NCBI GenBank assembly: GCA_029168955.1
Contig: JAPDOI010000020.1
Span: 900,501-964,500 of the forward strand
Source: Aplectana chamaeleonis
Taxonomy: Eukaryota > Nematoda > Chromadorea > Rhabditida > Cosmocercidae
Length of the DNA stretch: 64,000 bases
Direction of reading: 5' to 3'
Shown here: positions 19,533-31,125 of the stretch, piece by piece
Layout: each line of letters opens with the position of its first letter
Numbering within the stretch: position 1 is the stretch's first letter
Made by a program: the position numbers and the translations under genes
Notes under the pieces: generated by a model
Told to the model about the DNA's origin: nothing
Databases searched by the model: none
What the model saw: only the letters and a program-made list of their open reading frames with translations

Positions 19533-19749
19533 GAATATGTGGTGCTATGTGGGATGGGGGGGGCACTGTTGTATCGTACTTGGCCACGCCCATTTTTCCG
19601 TGCCGCAATGACTTTCCTGATTTCGGCAGGGAAGGGCAACCCCGGATAGGTGCTCAAATTTTGTCCGGCACGGTGAAAGGGCGTGTCCAAGTGCATCGCG
19701 CCACAGTTTCCCCCCCCCCAACCCCCCATCACACATAGCACCGAATATT
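19533..19749. mobile_element. 217-bp inverted-repeat element with G/C runs
   Basis: The left end is AATATGTGGTGCTATGTGGG. The right end is the inverse of AATATTCGGTGCTATGTGTG. The inner parts carry runs of G or C. It has no coding capacity. The stretch 19750-20050 that follows has one open frame (19897-20094) running into the exon at 20056. Confidence 0.5.
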
Positions 19750-20055
19750 TCACGCTCTTGGGGTGGCGGGAGAGGGTCAGAGAAATTCGTCGAAAATTGG
19801 AAGAACTCGCGCTCCTGGGGGGGGGGGTGGAGGGGAGGGGGGTTTCTGAGACAACTGCACAAAATCTGAGCAAATTAACGCTACTGGTGGGCGGGTGTGA
19901 GTAGAATGGGCCTTCTCCACACTTTCTACCTACACTGCCCCGGTCGGTGTGATTTACTAGGGGAGTGGGAACTGTGGGCAGCCGGCTGCATGATAAATTG
20001 GTACATTCGTACCGAATTTCGTTGGAACTGTTGGACATTAGAGCGTTGTTGTGGG

Positions 20056-20162
20056 CTGCTTGAAGTATCTATTAAGGTTGTGTTCCTGCTGTAGAATCGC
20101 ACGCAGCGGTGTCGGTACCTTCCGAGAACGATATGAAGGAATATGTCCATGATCTCTTATGA
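20056..20162 (+). CDS. C-terminal exon pair of the H2-type gene, block A
   Basis: LLEVSIK (20056-20076) is followed by a GT-starting gap, then VPSENDMKEYVHDLL-stop (20115-20162). The same pair is found at 53366-53487, 54081-54202 and 63450-63571, where the terminal peptide is DPFENDMKEHVHDLF or DLLEKDMEEHIHDLF. The stop codon sits in the same place in all copies. In the other copies the gap is a 53-nt GT..AG intron; here it is 38 nt without a clear AG at the expected point, so the acceptor must differ or this copy is damaged. The upstream exon boundary is unclear. Confidence 0.5.
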
Positions 20163-20814
20163 GTAATTCTCTCAGAAATTACTTGTTGCATACATCTATG
20201 TTGTTACTGTTTTTATTAGTTGCAGAAATCGGGCCCAATGAATTTTGAAGTTGTTTTTGAACTGATATTATAGTTAGGATACGGCTTGAGGTGTGGCGCA
20301 TCACATCGTTGTACTGAAATGAGCGGCAGAGGGCTAATAGGAAAATTGTGAACTAGTTAGCTATTTGTTCATCTCACCTTTCTCCTTTTTTTCACGATTT
20401 TTTTGGATTTTTTTTTGTAGAAATAAGGGGTGGCAGGGAATGAAAATAGCATAGAGGGATCTGACCAAGGTTGAAATCCATCTTACCTCAAGTCGTATAG
20501 GTATTCGATTTAGCTATTTTTGACAGGTATTTAGCGGCAGCCATTCTTCTCTATTCTTGGATCCAGAAAGTGTTTTCTATTATGAACATCTCTTCCGCGT
20601 TTACCCGTTTTGTTTTTCGGTTGTTAAACGGTTACTGGATCTATTGGGTAGATTATTCTTTCAGCACGCAGGTCCACATTAAACCTTAAGTAAGAATTTT
20701 AAATTGTTCAAGGGCGGAAATGTCGTATCGAATCATTTCTGATATATAACCATGTGTTGCCTTAGACCATCGCTAGACCCTGTGGTCAAAGGCCTCAACT
20801 ACGTCCCACCCGAT
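20163..20814. other. 3' flank, related to 54203-54400
   Basis: No gene seen. TTGTTAAACGGTTAC is shared with 54342-54356 in block B. AT-rich. Confidence 0.4.
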
Positions 20815-20817
20815 TTA

Positions 20818-20953
20818 GGCCTCTTTTAGAGTGCGATTGCTGATAGCCGCGATGACATGTTTTGAATACAGATCGACGTGCGACGCGATCTCGATCGATT
20901 CATATATTTATCATCTCATCGCGTCGCTCAGCGATCGAACTCTGAAAGAGGCC
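20818..20953. mobile_element. 136-bp inverted-repeat element with TTA target duplication
   Basis: The ends are GGCCTCTTTTAGAGTGCGAT and the inverse near 20934-20953 (CGAACTCTGAAAGAGGCC). TTA flanks both sides (20815-20817 and 20954-20956). A 3-bp TWA/TTA duplication is typical of PIF/Harbinger-type miniature elements. Confidence 0.75.
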
Positions 20954-21050
20954 TTATACGTACCAGAAACATTGGCATAGGATGCAGAAAGTGCACCCGA
21001 TAAGTCCGTCTGCGTCCGTCCGCAGCACACCCGGTCGATATTTGCCTTAA

Positions 21051-21534
21051 AGGCATAGAACACCCTCAGATATGAATTCTGTGATTTTCATTTAATTGTG
21101 CAGCAGACCTCTCCTATGAAGCACGTGCCAAGTGCGAGATCTCGACTCCTCCAAATAGGCGAGATATAAGCGACCACAACAGGCCCGACCTCCTTCGCTC
21201 ACCACCATGGGCCACACCCCCTACCAGATTTTCGAACTCGGTAACTGCTAGATGAAAGGATGAATTCTCAACAAGTCATGTTCTTCAGTCCATTGCCGGA
21301 CTGTCTCCTTACCCTGGCTCGCTCTCGCGCAACGATTGCGATTGAAGAGAAATACAGGCCTGGGACAACTCATCCACCAATTTTTTACCCTCAAAATTCA
21401 GGCATCTTCAAGGAGCCATCACTCTGTTCATAGGTGGTCTTGGACGAATGCAACGATACCACTGTGTTCAGCTTGTGATCTTGTCCAAGATCAGCATAAA
21501 AACTGAAAATTAATTTTCTGGGTGTTCTGTGCCT
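21051..21534. mobile_element. TTAA-target inverted-repeat element (b), 484 bp
   Basis: TTAA lies at 21047-21050 and 21535-21538. The ends are AGGCATAGAACACCC and its inverse. A diverged relative occupies 37616-38070. It is non-coding. Confidence 0.8.
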
Positions 21535-21894
21535 TTAACGCTAATACCACCGAAGAAAAATGCACCGACTGCTTTCGGGTGCGTCCTGGAGAGACATCTT
21601 GTCAATGTCTCTCGACTGGCTGAGAGTAAATCGGAGTATGACGGACTCAGAATGCGAGGTCACTCGGAGAAAGTGGCTATTATGAATGAATTGCTACTTT
21701 TTGGATCATACATATTATTCCCAAAAATTTCGACTTTGATATTTCTAGCTGCGCTCCGTCACTCTTAACAGAGTCATGGCAGCGTTCAGTTAATGAATCC
21801 TTTAATCACCCCAGTTTACGTAACTTTGACCCAAATAGTTGAGTTGATAATATTTTGATCAGTGAGCAGCCGCCGTCTATAGGATGGAGGATGT
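21535..21894. other. No gene seen
   Basis: The stretch contains an open frame at 21529-21768 that begins inside the transposon end and has no conserved partner. Nothing else is recognisable. Confidence 0.4.
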
Positions 21895-22034
21895 ATCGTC
21901 GATCACTGGTCGAGAGATCGCCGCTTCGAACACACGTGGCACGCACGCAAGCGAGGAGGTGATGATATATCATTACCTCCTCGCTTGCGTACCACGTGTG
22001 TTCGACGCGGCGATCTCTCGACTAGTGATCGATC
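21895..22034. mobile_element. 140-bp near-perfect palindrome
   Basis: The arms CGATCACTGGTCGAGAGATC and the inverse meet at about 21965, giving a hairpin with almost no loop. A single diverged arm (GATCACTTGTTGAGAGATCG, GCACGCAAGCGAGGAGG) lies at 58466-58560, after H6. Confidence 0.7.
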
Positions 22035-22483
22035 ATATGGTATCCGTTTTCGATTTAGTCTGACGCATGGACCAGGCGGCTGGCCGTGCGGGGCTGGTGG
22101 CCTCACTGGAGAATGGGGTTTCGATTCGCGCGGGATGATCTACCGTCGCAACCCCGTCCATTCATCAGGCTAAAGTTATTGCGCGAACTCTACAGTACCG
22201 CTGCTAACTTGGGAAAAAAGGGCAAAATGGACAATGTTAGCAACAAGAAGGCTTATAAGTGCACCGCGCGCGAATCGACACGTTATCGCATGATGAAACA
22301 ACTTTGCCCAAAAATGGGTTTCCTCGATGAAGTTTTCGGCCTTTCTTAGTAGGATTGGAACCAATAAGTAGCGCTGAGGAGGGTAATTTGTCTTCAAAAT
22401 TTGGATTGGAGCGCTTCAAAGCAAGTCACAGACAGAGTACGCTTTTGCTGCCAACTCTGTACATTTCGCCCCTTTTTTCCTTT

Positions 22484-23506
22484 GTTATACCCTGTCCCAA
22501 ACGAGATGGCAAGCGTAGAGTCCGAAGAAGCAGCGCGCCGCCCTCTTCGTCTCTGAAATAATCAACGACCTGAAGCACCTGGATCGATGTTAAAGTTGTC
22601 TGAGACACTTTAGAGACTCCAACCAAACCATGAAGTGAAACAATGGCCTCGCACAAGCTAAGACAGTTCGGCTGTATCGAGTTTACGGTGAAATCGGCGG
22701 GTTAGACGACTCTGTGCGCTCCGAGCTGTTATCCATATCCTGTAAAACTTTCCCTACCACGTAAAGAAGAACATATGTATCGAGAGTGAATATCACGAGC
22801 ATTTCGAGAGAAAAGAACGCAAAAAAGCAATGGAGTATGTAAGAAAATGAAGTGAGAAATGCGAAATCTCGTTGAAGCCTGTTTTTGGATTACGGTAGGG
22901 CATGCTACGTAATTGCAACGGTGACATCCGAAAATACGAAAATGTCAGAGACACAGAGGGCGGCGCGCTGCTTCTTTGGACTCTACACTTGCCATCTCGT
23001 TTAAAGGCAGCATATACGCTCAAAAATGATATCAATTTTATGGAATGAATCGAAGATCTGAAGCTGTTAATATTCAGAGACAACGAAAAAACCGGAAAAA
23101 ATCAATTGAAATGAAGATATAACGGTTCGTTCTATATTGGCCCAGAAGTGGACGAGTTTTACCGCATTGGCTGAAATAGCGGAACTAGCGACAAATTCGT
23201 TGGGATAACGACGCTAATGTACTCGTAAGGCCCTTTCTGGAACTCTTACAACCTTAGAAGCTTAAAAAATGAGAGAAAATGACCGTAATCGAGCATTGAA
23301 AATCTGTATTGAGGGGCGGAGCCCGTATCGGTGGGCGGGGAAAGGATGATTTTTTGACTCAATACGGCTCAATTACGGGCCCTTTAACTCGTTTTCAACT
23401 CTTCCAACTTCGTGAGGGCTCTTCTAGGGCCCATACGACCCCACTAATGTAGTTATCTCAACAACTTTTTCGAGCGTGTATGCTGCCTTTAAGACAGGGT
23501 ATAGCA
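22484..23506. mobile_element. Terminal-inverted-repeat element interrupted by a TTAA element
   Basis: The left terminal repeat GTTATACCCTGTCCCAAACG at 22484 continues as a 75-bp arm (AGATGGCAAGCGTAGAGTCC..). The right arm at 22943-23000 is its inverse and stops at CTCGTTT. It resumes as AAGACAGGGTATAGC at 23491, after the 484-bp TTAA element. The younger insertion therefore split the older element's right terminal repeat. Confidence 0.8.
23005..23488. mobile_element. TTAA-target inverted-repeat element (c), 484 bp, nested
   Basis: TTAA lies at 23001-23004 and 23489-23492. The ends are AGGCAGCATATACGCTC and the inverse AGCGTGTATGCTGCCT. It shares its end sequence with elements (d) and (g). 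It is non-coding. Confidence 0.8.
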
Positions 23507-24066
23507 GCGGTATTGTACTATTGGATGGGAGTCATGAACTGTCCAGGATGGTTTTCAGGCAACTTCCTGAATCATGGGGCACAGAATTGGAAATACCATT
23601 AACTAGGAAGTGACCAGACCTGTTCGCCAGAACTACGCATGTAGTCATGTTTCTCGGAGGATCGACCTCCTTCCGCGTACTTGTGAAAACCCTATTTTTA
23701 GCTGCCCGAGTAATAATTGAAAAAAAGGATTATTTAAATTTAAAAAAAATCATTTTTTTCTTGCCCAAACGTCTCCCAGGAGGATTATTAAGGGCGCTGG
23801 ACACGAATATGAGACACGTTTTTAATATTTTTTTTTCAAACGATAAAGACAGTTTACGGCAGATAAATTTATTTTACCTACAGAGATTGCAACTTCTACG
23901 CCTCTAACCTGTTCTTTTACTATTACTCGGGCAGTTAGGATAGGGTTTTATGACTACTCGGGAGGTAGTCGATCAGAAAAACCTGGTTTTATGGCTATTA
24001 CTGTCAACTCGGTCTGGTAGGTCGGTTTTTTGTAAGAATATCAGTGGAGTAATTGAATCAGGTGAA
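23507..24066. other. AT-rich stretch, no gene supported
   Basis: Long T and A runs and one 86-codon open frame (23647-23907) with biased composition. No conserved counterpart is seen. Confidence 0.4.
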
Positions 24067-24340
24067 TGTAAAGTGTGTCCGAATGAGACTGGTCGACCAT
24101 GCGGCCGACGTGCGTGGCAGCCGGACGTCGAATGTGCCGCTTTCGGACTAGTGTTGAAATGGCCGCTGCAGAACTGATTGATTGCTTGCTAACAGCCGCT
24201 GCCGGCCCCCTCCCAGTGAATGGCCACGGGGGAAGGCGAGCCGTTGTATCGCGTGCTCGTCCGAGAGCGGCGCATGTGACAGCCGCCTGCCACGGAAGGC
24301 GGCTGCATGGTCGGCCAGTCTCATTCGGACGCACTTTACA
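24067..24340. mobile_element. About 274-bp inverted-repeat element
   Basis: TGTAAAGTGTGTCCGAATGA at the left end and its inverse at 24305-24340 (TCATTCGGACGCACTTTACA) extend over about 45 bp, including GGTCGACCATGC. The inner part is GC-rich. It has no transposase. Confidence 0.6.
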
Positions 24341-24683
24341 CAGAAGTCGAAATCGTGAGCTGCAGTATGTGGTATGATACGCTTGTATAGAGGTCGAGGA
24401 GGGTAAGCGACCTTGCTGGATCGTAACCCACCAACATATCTCAAAGACTGAGAAAGAACATCATTTTTGTGCTCAGCACCCTGAAAACCCTTTTGTACGA
24501 TGTTTGAGTGGGAAATTTTTTCCGACCTGTGAGTTTCCTGAGGAGAGGAGCGGGGCTTTGTGGATTTTTGGGGCGCTTGAGGTCGAAAAAACATTTTTGC
24601 TTGTAGTTTGTCCAGGGGTGGTGGTGATATTTGGGGCGCAGAATACGGCTGTGAAGTCCTATTTCAGTTTTGGGAAAGACTAA

Positions 24684-24932
24684 GGCTCCGTCCATAGCAG
24701 ACGAGCTAGCGCCAAGTGACGCTGGGGTTTGCATCTTTAACTTTTGTTATTGATCTCACTCCCCAGCGACCACTGCAGCCGGCCTGTCGCTGACCATCGT
24801 TAATCCCGTGCCGTCCTCGGGCACGTTGCATGCGCCAGACATCGAGCGTCATGCGCCAGCGTTTGAGTAACGACTTGACACCTGCTGCTGGTCGCTGGTG
24901 CCTGCTGCTGGTCGTCTGCTATGGACTGAACG
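24684..24932. mobile_element. CCGTCCATAGCAGACGA inverted-repeat element, copy 1, TAA target
   Basis: The terminal repeat CCGTCCATAGCAGACGA lies on the left and its inverse at 24912-24928. TAA flanks both sides (24681-24683 and 24933-24935). Other copies are at 60394-60699 and, with a lost left end, at 41322-41593. Shared inner phrases include GCCAAGTGACGCTGGGGTT and CACTGCAGCCGGC. PIF/Harbinger-like by target length. Confidence 0.75.
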
Positions 24933-24935
24933 TAA

Positions 24936-25430
24936 GGTAGGTTACGGTGAGCGTAATGGCGATCAACTATGGTAACCCATCAACAAATGCCTATAACTCT
25001 GGTCAAAGATTGAGCCTAGCTCCTGAGGTCAAATTCGAATTTCTTGTGAAGAGACGATCGCAAAAAGCTGAAATTCGCTTGGATTGGCCACTTTCTCCAA
25101 GCGAACATCCCTTGTCAGATGGATTTTCGCCCAACTGTGACGGGGGCCTTACATCTAATGTGTCAGTCATTTTAAGAGTTTGTTTATCTTCGAGAAAAAA
25201 GTAGCGGGAAATTTCATGAACTTGATGTGCTACCAATCTCGTTCTGTATTTGTTGTTTCTGCCAATGATCTCTCGTCTTTTGTTGCGGTGGCTGATTGTG
25301 TTTTTGAAGGCGTAATAATATTTGTTCTCTAATGATTGTTTGTTTCTTAAACATTGATTCCGGTTACTCCGTGCTGATATTGCCTTTTGTCGCAATAAGC
25401 TATTCCTGTTAATTACCTTGTTTGAAAATC
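24936..25430 (+). other. 5' flank of H3, homologous to the 5' flank of H6
   Basis: From about 25240, the sequence (TCTGTATTTGTTGTTTCTG.., TAATAATATTTGTT) matches 57720-57900 upstream of H6, supporting the H3/H6 pairing. No gene is seen before that. Confidence 0.55.
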
Positions 25431-25450
25431 AGCTTCAGGTCTTGTCGAGA

Positions 25451-25831
25451 ATGCGAAGGAGAAATGAAAATGAAGAAAAGAAGGAAATGATAGAAGATCT
25501 TCGAATACTCATGCTTTACGAATTTAAGCTCGGAAATACGATCGAAGGAGCGTATGAGAATCTACGCAGGACTTTCGGTAAAGCAATCAGAGAAAAAACT
25601 GTCCGCAAATGGTTTGCGAAATTTCGCACTGGGGATGTCAGTCTGGAGCGGACTTGCGGTTCGATGCTGATTGATGACGATGAACTCGAAGCTTTGTTGA
25701 ATGAACATCCATATATGCGACGACAAGAAATAGCAGATCTTTTTGGAGTGGGCATCAAAACAGTCTACGCTCATATACACAAGATTGAGAGAGGAAAAAA
25801 GTCGAGATTCATTGGACTCCAGCCAAAGAAG
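25451..25831 (+). CDS. H3 exon 1: mariner-type bipartite HTH protein
   Basis: The exon has 127 codons to a phase-0 donor (AAG|GTGTGT). The start ATG lies 12 nt after CTTCAG, the only family member with a spacing other than 7. The N-terminus is longer and charged (MRRRNENEEKKEMIE). The first HTH is EDLRILMLYEFKLGN, then REKTVRKWFAKFRTGDVSLE. The second is DDDELEALLNEHPYMRRQEI then FGVGIKTVYAHIHKI. Compared with H6 it lacks about six linker residues (H6 has KRPGGTSR before the IDDD). The NLS-like and C-terminal exons found after H2, H5 and H6 are not visible downstream, so the gene may be truncated or its 3' exons replaced by repeats. Confidence 0.82.
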
Positions 25832-27720
25832 GTGTGTTCATTTTAAGTTCACCTCAGTGGTGCTGAATAGAGAAGGGCAGGGATTCATGAAAGGCAAGCC
25901 ACGGTTACGGCTGGGCTAGCGGAGGAAACCGGCATTCACAAAAAAATCCGGTTTGGTTTCGGCTGGGCTACGATTGGGCTACGCGTAACCGCACCTCGGA
26001 GCTGCGGTTAACCGCGGTTAGCAGCGGTTCTGCGGCTTAGTCGTCGAATTGATGGTGTGTTGTATTAGTGCACAACACTGAGGCTCGAGGAAATACGTTC
26101 TGGTTAATCGCAAACGAGGGGTTTCTCAGGTTTTCTGAATAAAATAACGTTTTATTTTGTTGATATGGACCATGAGCACAATTAATTCCAAAACCTTTTG
26201 CGAATACGCATAAAAACTTGATATCTTCAAGGCAAGCTGAAAATATAGGAATGCCGCTCGTTATTGACTGCCACATTATAGGCCCGCTAGCCATAATGTG
26301 TTCCTCTCGATAACAACGAAAGTTCTCAGAATCATCAACCTCATCTGTAAGTTTTATGTATGTTGCCCATGGCTAACTAAAATCTCTATGCCTGTCCTCC
26401 CTGCTCTAGCTCTCTTCTCTATTTTATAGCACATCGTTGTTCTTTTTGTCTCCACTTTTTGTTCCTAATTCTTGTCTTCCGTGCGCTGACCATTTACCGA
26501 GCAGCCACAGGCGCTTCGCTGGGGTTTCTCCCCCATTTCGGCTCCGAATTCCCTCATTTTTTCCTCAGAATTTTTCCCAGCACTTTTCGTACACGTTTTC
26601 GTCATTTTTCTGTTGGAAAACCCTAACCTGGTTTGGTACTGTGATGCATGATTTTGTTTTTTCGCATTTACAACGTTTTCTTCTACTTTTGGAGCGCCCA
26701 CTTGGATTTCAAATGTTAATGTTTTTTACATGGTTCTGTGATCAGCCTGGGTTTTCTCGATATTTTTAGTTCGAACCTCTGTTTTTCCCTTGCATTTTGA
26801 GCTTTTTCATATGATTTTTCCAAGGAGTCGTTTTAGTTTTCTCCTGTTGTGAGCGACAGTAAGCTTGTGTGAGAATGACAATGAGAAAAAAACAAAAAAG
26901 GGATTCTTAGGCAAAAAAAAAGAGATGGAAAAAAACTCGGAACTCAAACGACAAACGGAGAACTTGAAGCCAAAAACTCATTGAGAGGACGATGATGATC
27001 CCTGCAGCAACACCTGAGCCATGTGAAACACACAAAAAAATTAGAGGGGCGTTTCGAAAAAAAAAAAAGAAGTTGAAAAGGCTAGTAATGCGAGAAAAAA
27101 GCTGAATTAGGGGTTAAAATTTCACCAGCAGGTTTGCGGCTCGTCGTGAGAGAGCAGCACCACTTTATGTACTTTTGAAAAACCAACAAGGATTTGTTAA
27201 AAAAAAAGAAAAAAATGAAAAACTTAAAAATGGAAAAAACATCTCCAAGTTGGGGAAGACCCCTTTAAATGCCTGCGATCCATTGAAGAAGGTAAAGCAC
27301 AAGGTAGACAAAGATAAGAATTCAAAAAACAAACAAAATTAGCAATCATGTGCAATAAATACAGGGACGGGTTAGGGAAATTCCGACCCGAGTGCCAATA
27401 TTGATTTTCTCTAATCGAGATTCTCGGCGTCAATTGAGTGGCAAGTACGTGGCCGCGGAATGGTTAGCCACCCAACCGCGATAGGGCGGTTGTGAATGCC
27501 GGTTCGCGGTTTGGCTACCGCTGGGGTTGCTGCCCTAACCAAACCCAAACCTAGCCGGCTGCGTTCATGAATCCCAGCCAAGATTGAAAGTGCAATGCAG
27601 TCAAGCTGTGCACAAAGCTATCGAGCTCAGATGGAAGCTGTGAATAAAAGGAGTGTTGCTGAAGTAAGGCAGCGCCCTTCAAGTGCCAGCAAGTGCTAGG
27701 AAATACCCATTTATTGCCTT
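25832..27720. other. Gene-free stretch 3' of H3
   Basis: An inverted pair of repeats (GGGATTCATGAA.., CCGGCATTCACAA) lies at 25888-26036 and 27440-27575. Between them is AT-rich sequence with many A and T runs. A short AG|..|GTAAGT arrangement at 26320-26350 could be a micro-exon but has no support. No conserved frame is seen. Confidence 0.45.
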
Positions 27721-28850
27721 TCGTGGCTGACCGCCTGCAAAAGCTGTCTAACACCGGAAATGGTTTTTGGTAGCCAAGCAGACGCCGGCGGCCCGTCAAT
27801 CCCATTGTCTGAGTCCCCCGTCAGACTTGGTCGAAAAACCTGCTGAGTCTGACTGAGTCCGGGGCAGAAAAACCGACCTCGGTGCAATGGACCTGTCCGT
27901 GTGAGTGCGTGAAACACCCATATCGATTGGGTGGATTGAGGTCGGCAGCACTCGGTCGCAGATGTATTCAGTGGGTTGATTTTTCTGCATCCGACTGTCA
28001 CTGTGTCGGTGCGTATCGACCGGGTGGGACTCAGTTCATCGATTAACTCTGACGGCGGCCTGAGACACCGTGTTGTAAGAGACCACCTAAACAACGGTCT
28101 GAGTTGAGAAACTCCCCCACCCCCCTTCCAGAACCGTGGAGATTCCAAAAATATGCTGGCTCCTGTAGAGCGACTTGAGGTCACCTTCCGGGGCCGGCTA
28201 AGCTCTCAGTGACGAGTAGCGCTGTAGAAAGCGCCCTTATCAATGATTTCAATATCAAAGTTCATAACACGCTAAAACGGGACGAATAGTTAACTTTCAC
28301 GAGTCGCCAACCATGAGACAGTTCTGCTCCAACCGAACGCCAACCGGCTCTCAGGCGTCAACCAGGTGCCGACCGGTGGATAACTGCGTTGTAATGCGAA
28401 TTTACGCCAGCTTTCTGCGGCTGTCATTATACGAGACAAGTGTGTACCTAATGTCGGCCCCGTAATTGCGATCTGCCAACCAAACGCCAGTTACCTTCGA
28501 GCTGTTGGGTAACTGTTGCTTTTTTGCCAGCGGTCCGCCGCGACCATTATCAGGGTGACCCAACTGTCGGCCTCGTAATTGCAATTGGCTAGCTGAATGC
28601 CAGTTATCGTTCGGATGTAAGGCAATCAACGCATTCTCTCCGGCTGTCCGCTGCCCCAGTACCTGAGTGGCGCAGATCTTGTGTAAGAACCTCCAACCGC
28701 GATTCGTGAAATCGCTTGTAGGGACGCCTTGGCACTGTGACGAAATGATAGATAGCGCAGGCATTCGTATCAGGTGGTCTGGCGCCTGAACGCTAACCAC
28801 AGCTGTTTCCACGAGGTTACGTTATCCGAGTGTCCGACTAGTGCGCCGGC
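27721..28850. repeat. Dispersed repeat family R, copy 2
   Basis: 27721-28130 resembles 2040-2340 (ACACCGGAAATGGTTT, AACAACGGTCTGAG). 28430-28800 resembles 1700-2000, 54600-54800 and 57170-57350 (CAACTGTCGGCCTCGTAATT). The long minus-strand frame over 27711-28184 is not conserved in the other copies. Confidence 0.5.
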
Positions 28851-28855
28851 TGGCT

Positions 28856-29045
28856 ACTAGAGTGTTGCCCGAATATTCGTTTATTCGAATAATATTCGAA
28901 TATTCGAAGAAGTGGATTATTCGGGTTATTCGAATAATCGAATATTCAAAGAAGTGGAATATTCGTTTATTCGAATATTCGAATATTCAAAGAAGTGAAA
29001 TATTCGGTTTATTCGAATATTCAGCACGAATAATTTGAACATTCG
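28856..29045. repeat. ATTCG-rich tandem array, left-end copy
   Basis: Units of about 30 bp with GAATATTCAAAGAAGTGGA repeat imperfectly. The array starts AGTGTTGCCCGAATATTCG, the same terminal sequence as the complete element at 31126. Confidence 0.65.
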
Positions 29046-29148
29046 ACAAGATCGCACTTCATTTTGCCCTGATTTTACATTTCAAACATCTTAGCGTAGT
29101 GACTACTAATTTCTCACATTTCTTCGGTACCTCATAAATATAAAGTTA

Positions 29149-29428
29149 CTGTGCTTATCTGGGTTAAATTCCATTCCGAAATTGCGTCTCGACACGCTTT
29201 GCGGCCGCACGCGCTCGAGCCAATCGAGTTTCCAGCTCCAAAGTCGGCACGATATGGCTTTTTTTATGCAGTTTTCTTCAATTTTGTTTAGTTTCCAGTT
29301 TCTAACACCCACCTAGAGTCAACAGATCCGCAGCTGCGGCGCTGGAAACTCTTCCGACTCGAAAGCGCGCGGCCGCAAAGCGTGTCGAGACGCAATCGCG
29401 GACCGGAGTTTGACCCAGATAAGCACAG
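29149..29428. mobile_element. 280-bp inverted-repeat element with TA target duplication
   Basis: CTGTGCTTATCTGGGT on the left and its inverse at the right end, each flanked by TA (29147-29148 and 29429-29430). Inner arms share GTCTCGACACGCTTTGCGGC. The TA duplication points to Tc1/mariner-type mobilisation. It is non-coding. Confidence 0.75.
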
Positions 29429-30198
29429 TATAGCAGGTATTTCCAATATATTAAATCGCTCGTAGGATTTTGTCAAAACGCTAGAAATGCCCATTTCACC
29501 TTTAGTTATAGAGAAAAGTCTGAATCTCGAGCGGCTCATAAGTATAGCAACACTTGACCAACATGGAAATTTCTTACGATGATTGCTAGAATGAGCCATT
29601 TTCATGTGTATTTTCATGAAACTGGTTCGAGGGGATGCTATTTGTCTACTTTCCCGGTGAACTTCACCTTAATTCTGAAGCAAAAGCCAAAGTTCTCTCC
29701 TTCCATAATGCTGGACTTGGAATTCGATGGTTTCCAGCCACCTAGGAGGGCCAGCTGGATATAGTCCCAAGTTCGTGCCAGATCCTGAGCCACTCAACGT
29801 CTGTTGTCGCCCAGACGTCTCATGGAGCTGGGAAGCGAAATATCACACGGCGAGTTCCCAGTTACATGGTGTCGGTCTCAACGACTAACTACGAATTGTC
29901 GCTGAGTTTTTTCGAACTGTCGCTGAGATTCCGGAGTAGGGCACGGCTAAGCAGCACTAGGAAGTTCGCCATCGCATAAACCGCGCATAACTCAACTGAA
30001 CTCAACTAAGCTAAACCAAACTAGACCGAAGCAGACCACAAATTTGGCGGCAATTTAGCGGGTATTTTGCGGGTATTTCACGGCGAGCATTATTTGGCGA
30101 CTATTCCGCAGCCAGCATTATTTGGCGGCTATTTCGCGACTATTACTCGGGAAAAAGGCATTTTGCGTCTGTTTCGCGGCTATTTCTCGGCCAAAACT
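29429..30198. other. No gene seen
   Basis: Short internal repeats of the type TTTGGCGGCTATTTCGCG occur at 30040-30190. No conserved frame. Confidence 0.4.
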
Positions 30199-30648
30199 CA
30201 GAGTACACGCTCGCAAACGTGGTTGAGATAACCACGGAAATATAATGGCATGGCTCAGAACACAACGCCTATGCATTTTGAAGCGTCAAAAACGACCCAC
30301 AATGACGCTACACGTGTGAGAAGTTGGCTCCGCCCCGTATCTGCCCGCCCTTGCATTTGCGTCCTCCTCCGAAAAAGGGGTTCTGGGCCATTCCCACCAT
30401 CGGCGACGCTTGTAGGTGGTACAATGAGTACAATAAGTGAGCCATACACATTGACAATGGTGGGAATGGCCCAGCACTCCTGTTTTGGGGGAGGACGCGA
30501 ATACAGGTGCGGGCCGACTCCTCAGTCGTGTAGCGTCACTTGTGGTCGTTTTCGACGCTTCAGAATGCGTATACGTTGTATTCTGAGCCATGCCGTTCAA
30601 CTTCCGTAGTTAGAATCTCAACCACGTTTACGAGCGTGTATGCTGAAC
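30199..30648. mobile_element. TTAA-type element (d), uninterrupted relative of element (g)
   Basis: The right end GAGCGTGTATGCTGAAC runs into CTTAAG at 30648-30653. The left end (ACACGCTCGCAAACGTGG) is degenerate. The inside matches the two halves of element (g): GGCTCAGAACACAACGCCTA and CGACCCACAATG. It lacks the insert at 48090-48573, so it represents the empty site. Confidence 0.65.
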
Positions 30649-30719
30649 TTAAGTGATAAGAGTGCAGCCGGTTCAATTACCCAAGTATGCAGTACATTGG
30701 CCCCGCCCAGCATCTGGAA

Positions 30720-30890
30720 GCCCTGCCCATTCGGTGGCGGCCTCAGTGGAGGTTGGGCGACCCAGCCGCGATGCGTGGGTCTACCGACTACGCTGCGTGT
30801 CGGTGTGTCGACCGCGACGCGTGTAGTTGTGCTGACCGCGATGCGTATCGATGCGCCGACCGCGACGCGGCTCGGTGCAAAGTAGTTCCT
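30720..30890. repeat. Short GC-rich minisatellite
   Basis: Imperfect 25-30-bp units containing GACCGCGACGCGT or GACCGCGATGCGT repeat about five times. Confidence 0.55.
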
Positions 30891-31125
30891 GAGCCACATA
30901 AAAGTCTTGCTGGATGTGAACCGCTCCTAAATAGGCCGCTAAACGTGACAGGTCGAAATGTCAACAGACCGACAACAGGCGGACGTCGCTGGGCAACGGG
31001 CAGTTGTCAGGCTTACAATGCGAGCGATTTTACTTGTCAAGAGGGTGCAGTTTATGAGATGACAACTTCTCAACCTGTTGTCGATGCCCCAGTTTGCCCG
31101 AGTGGACTGGATGGGATAGTACGCA

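Noticed and set aside
25451..25831. Active mariner transposon at H3 or any HTH locus
   Set aside because: No terminal inverted repeats bound the HTH exons and no catalytic domain is found in any frame downstream.
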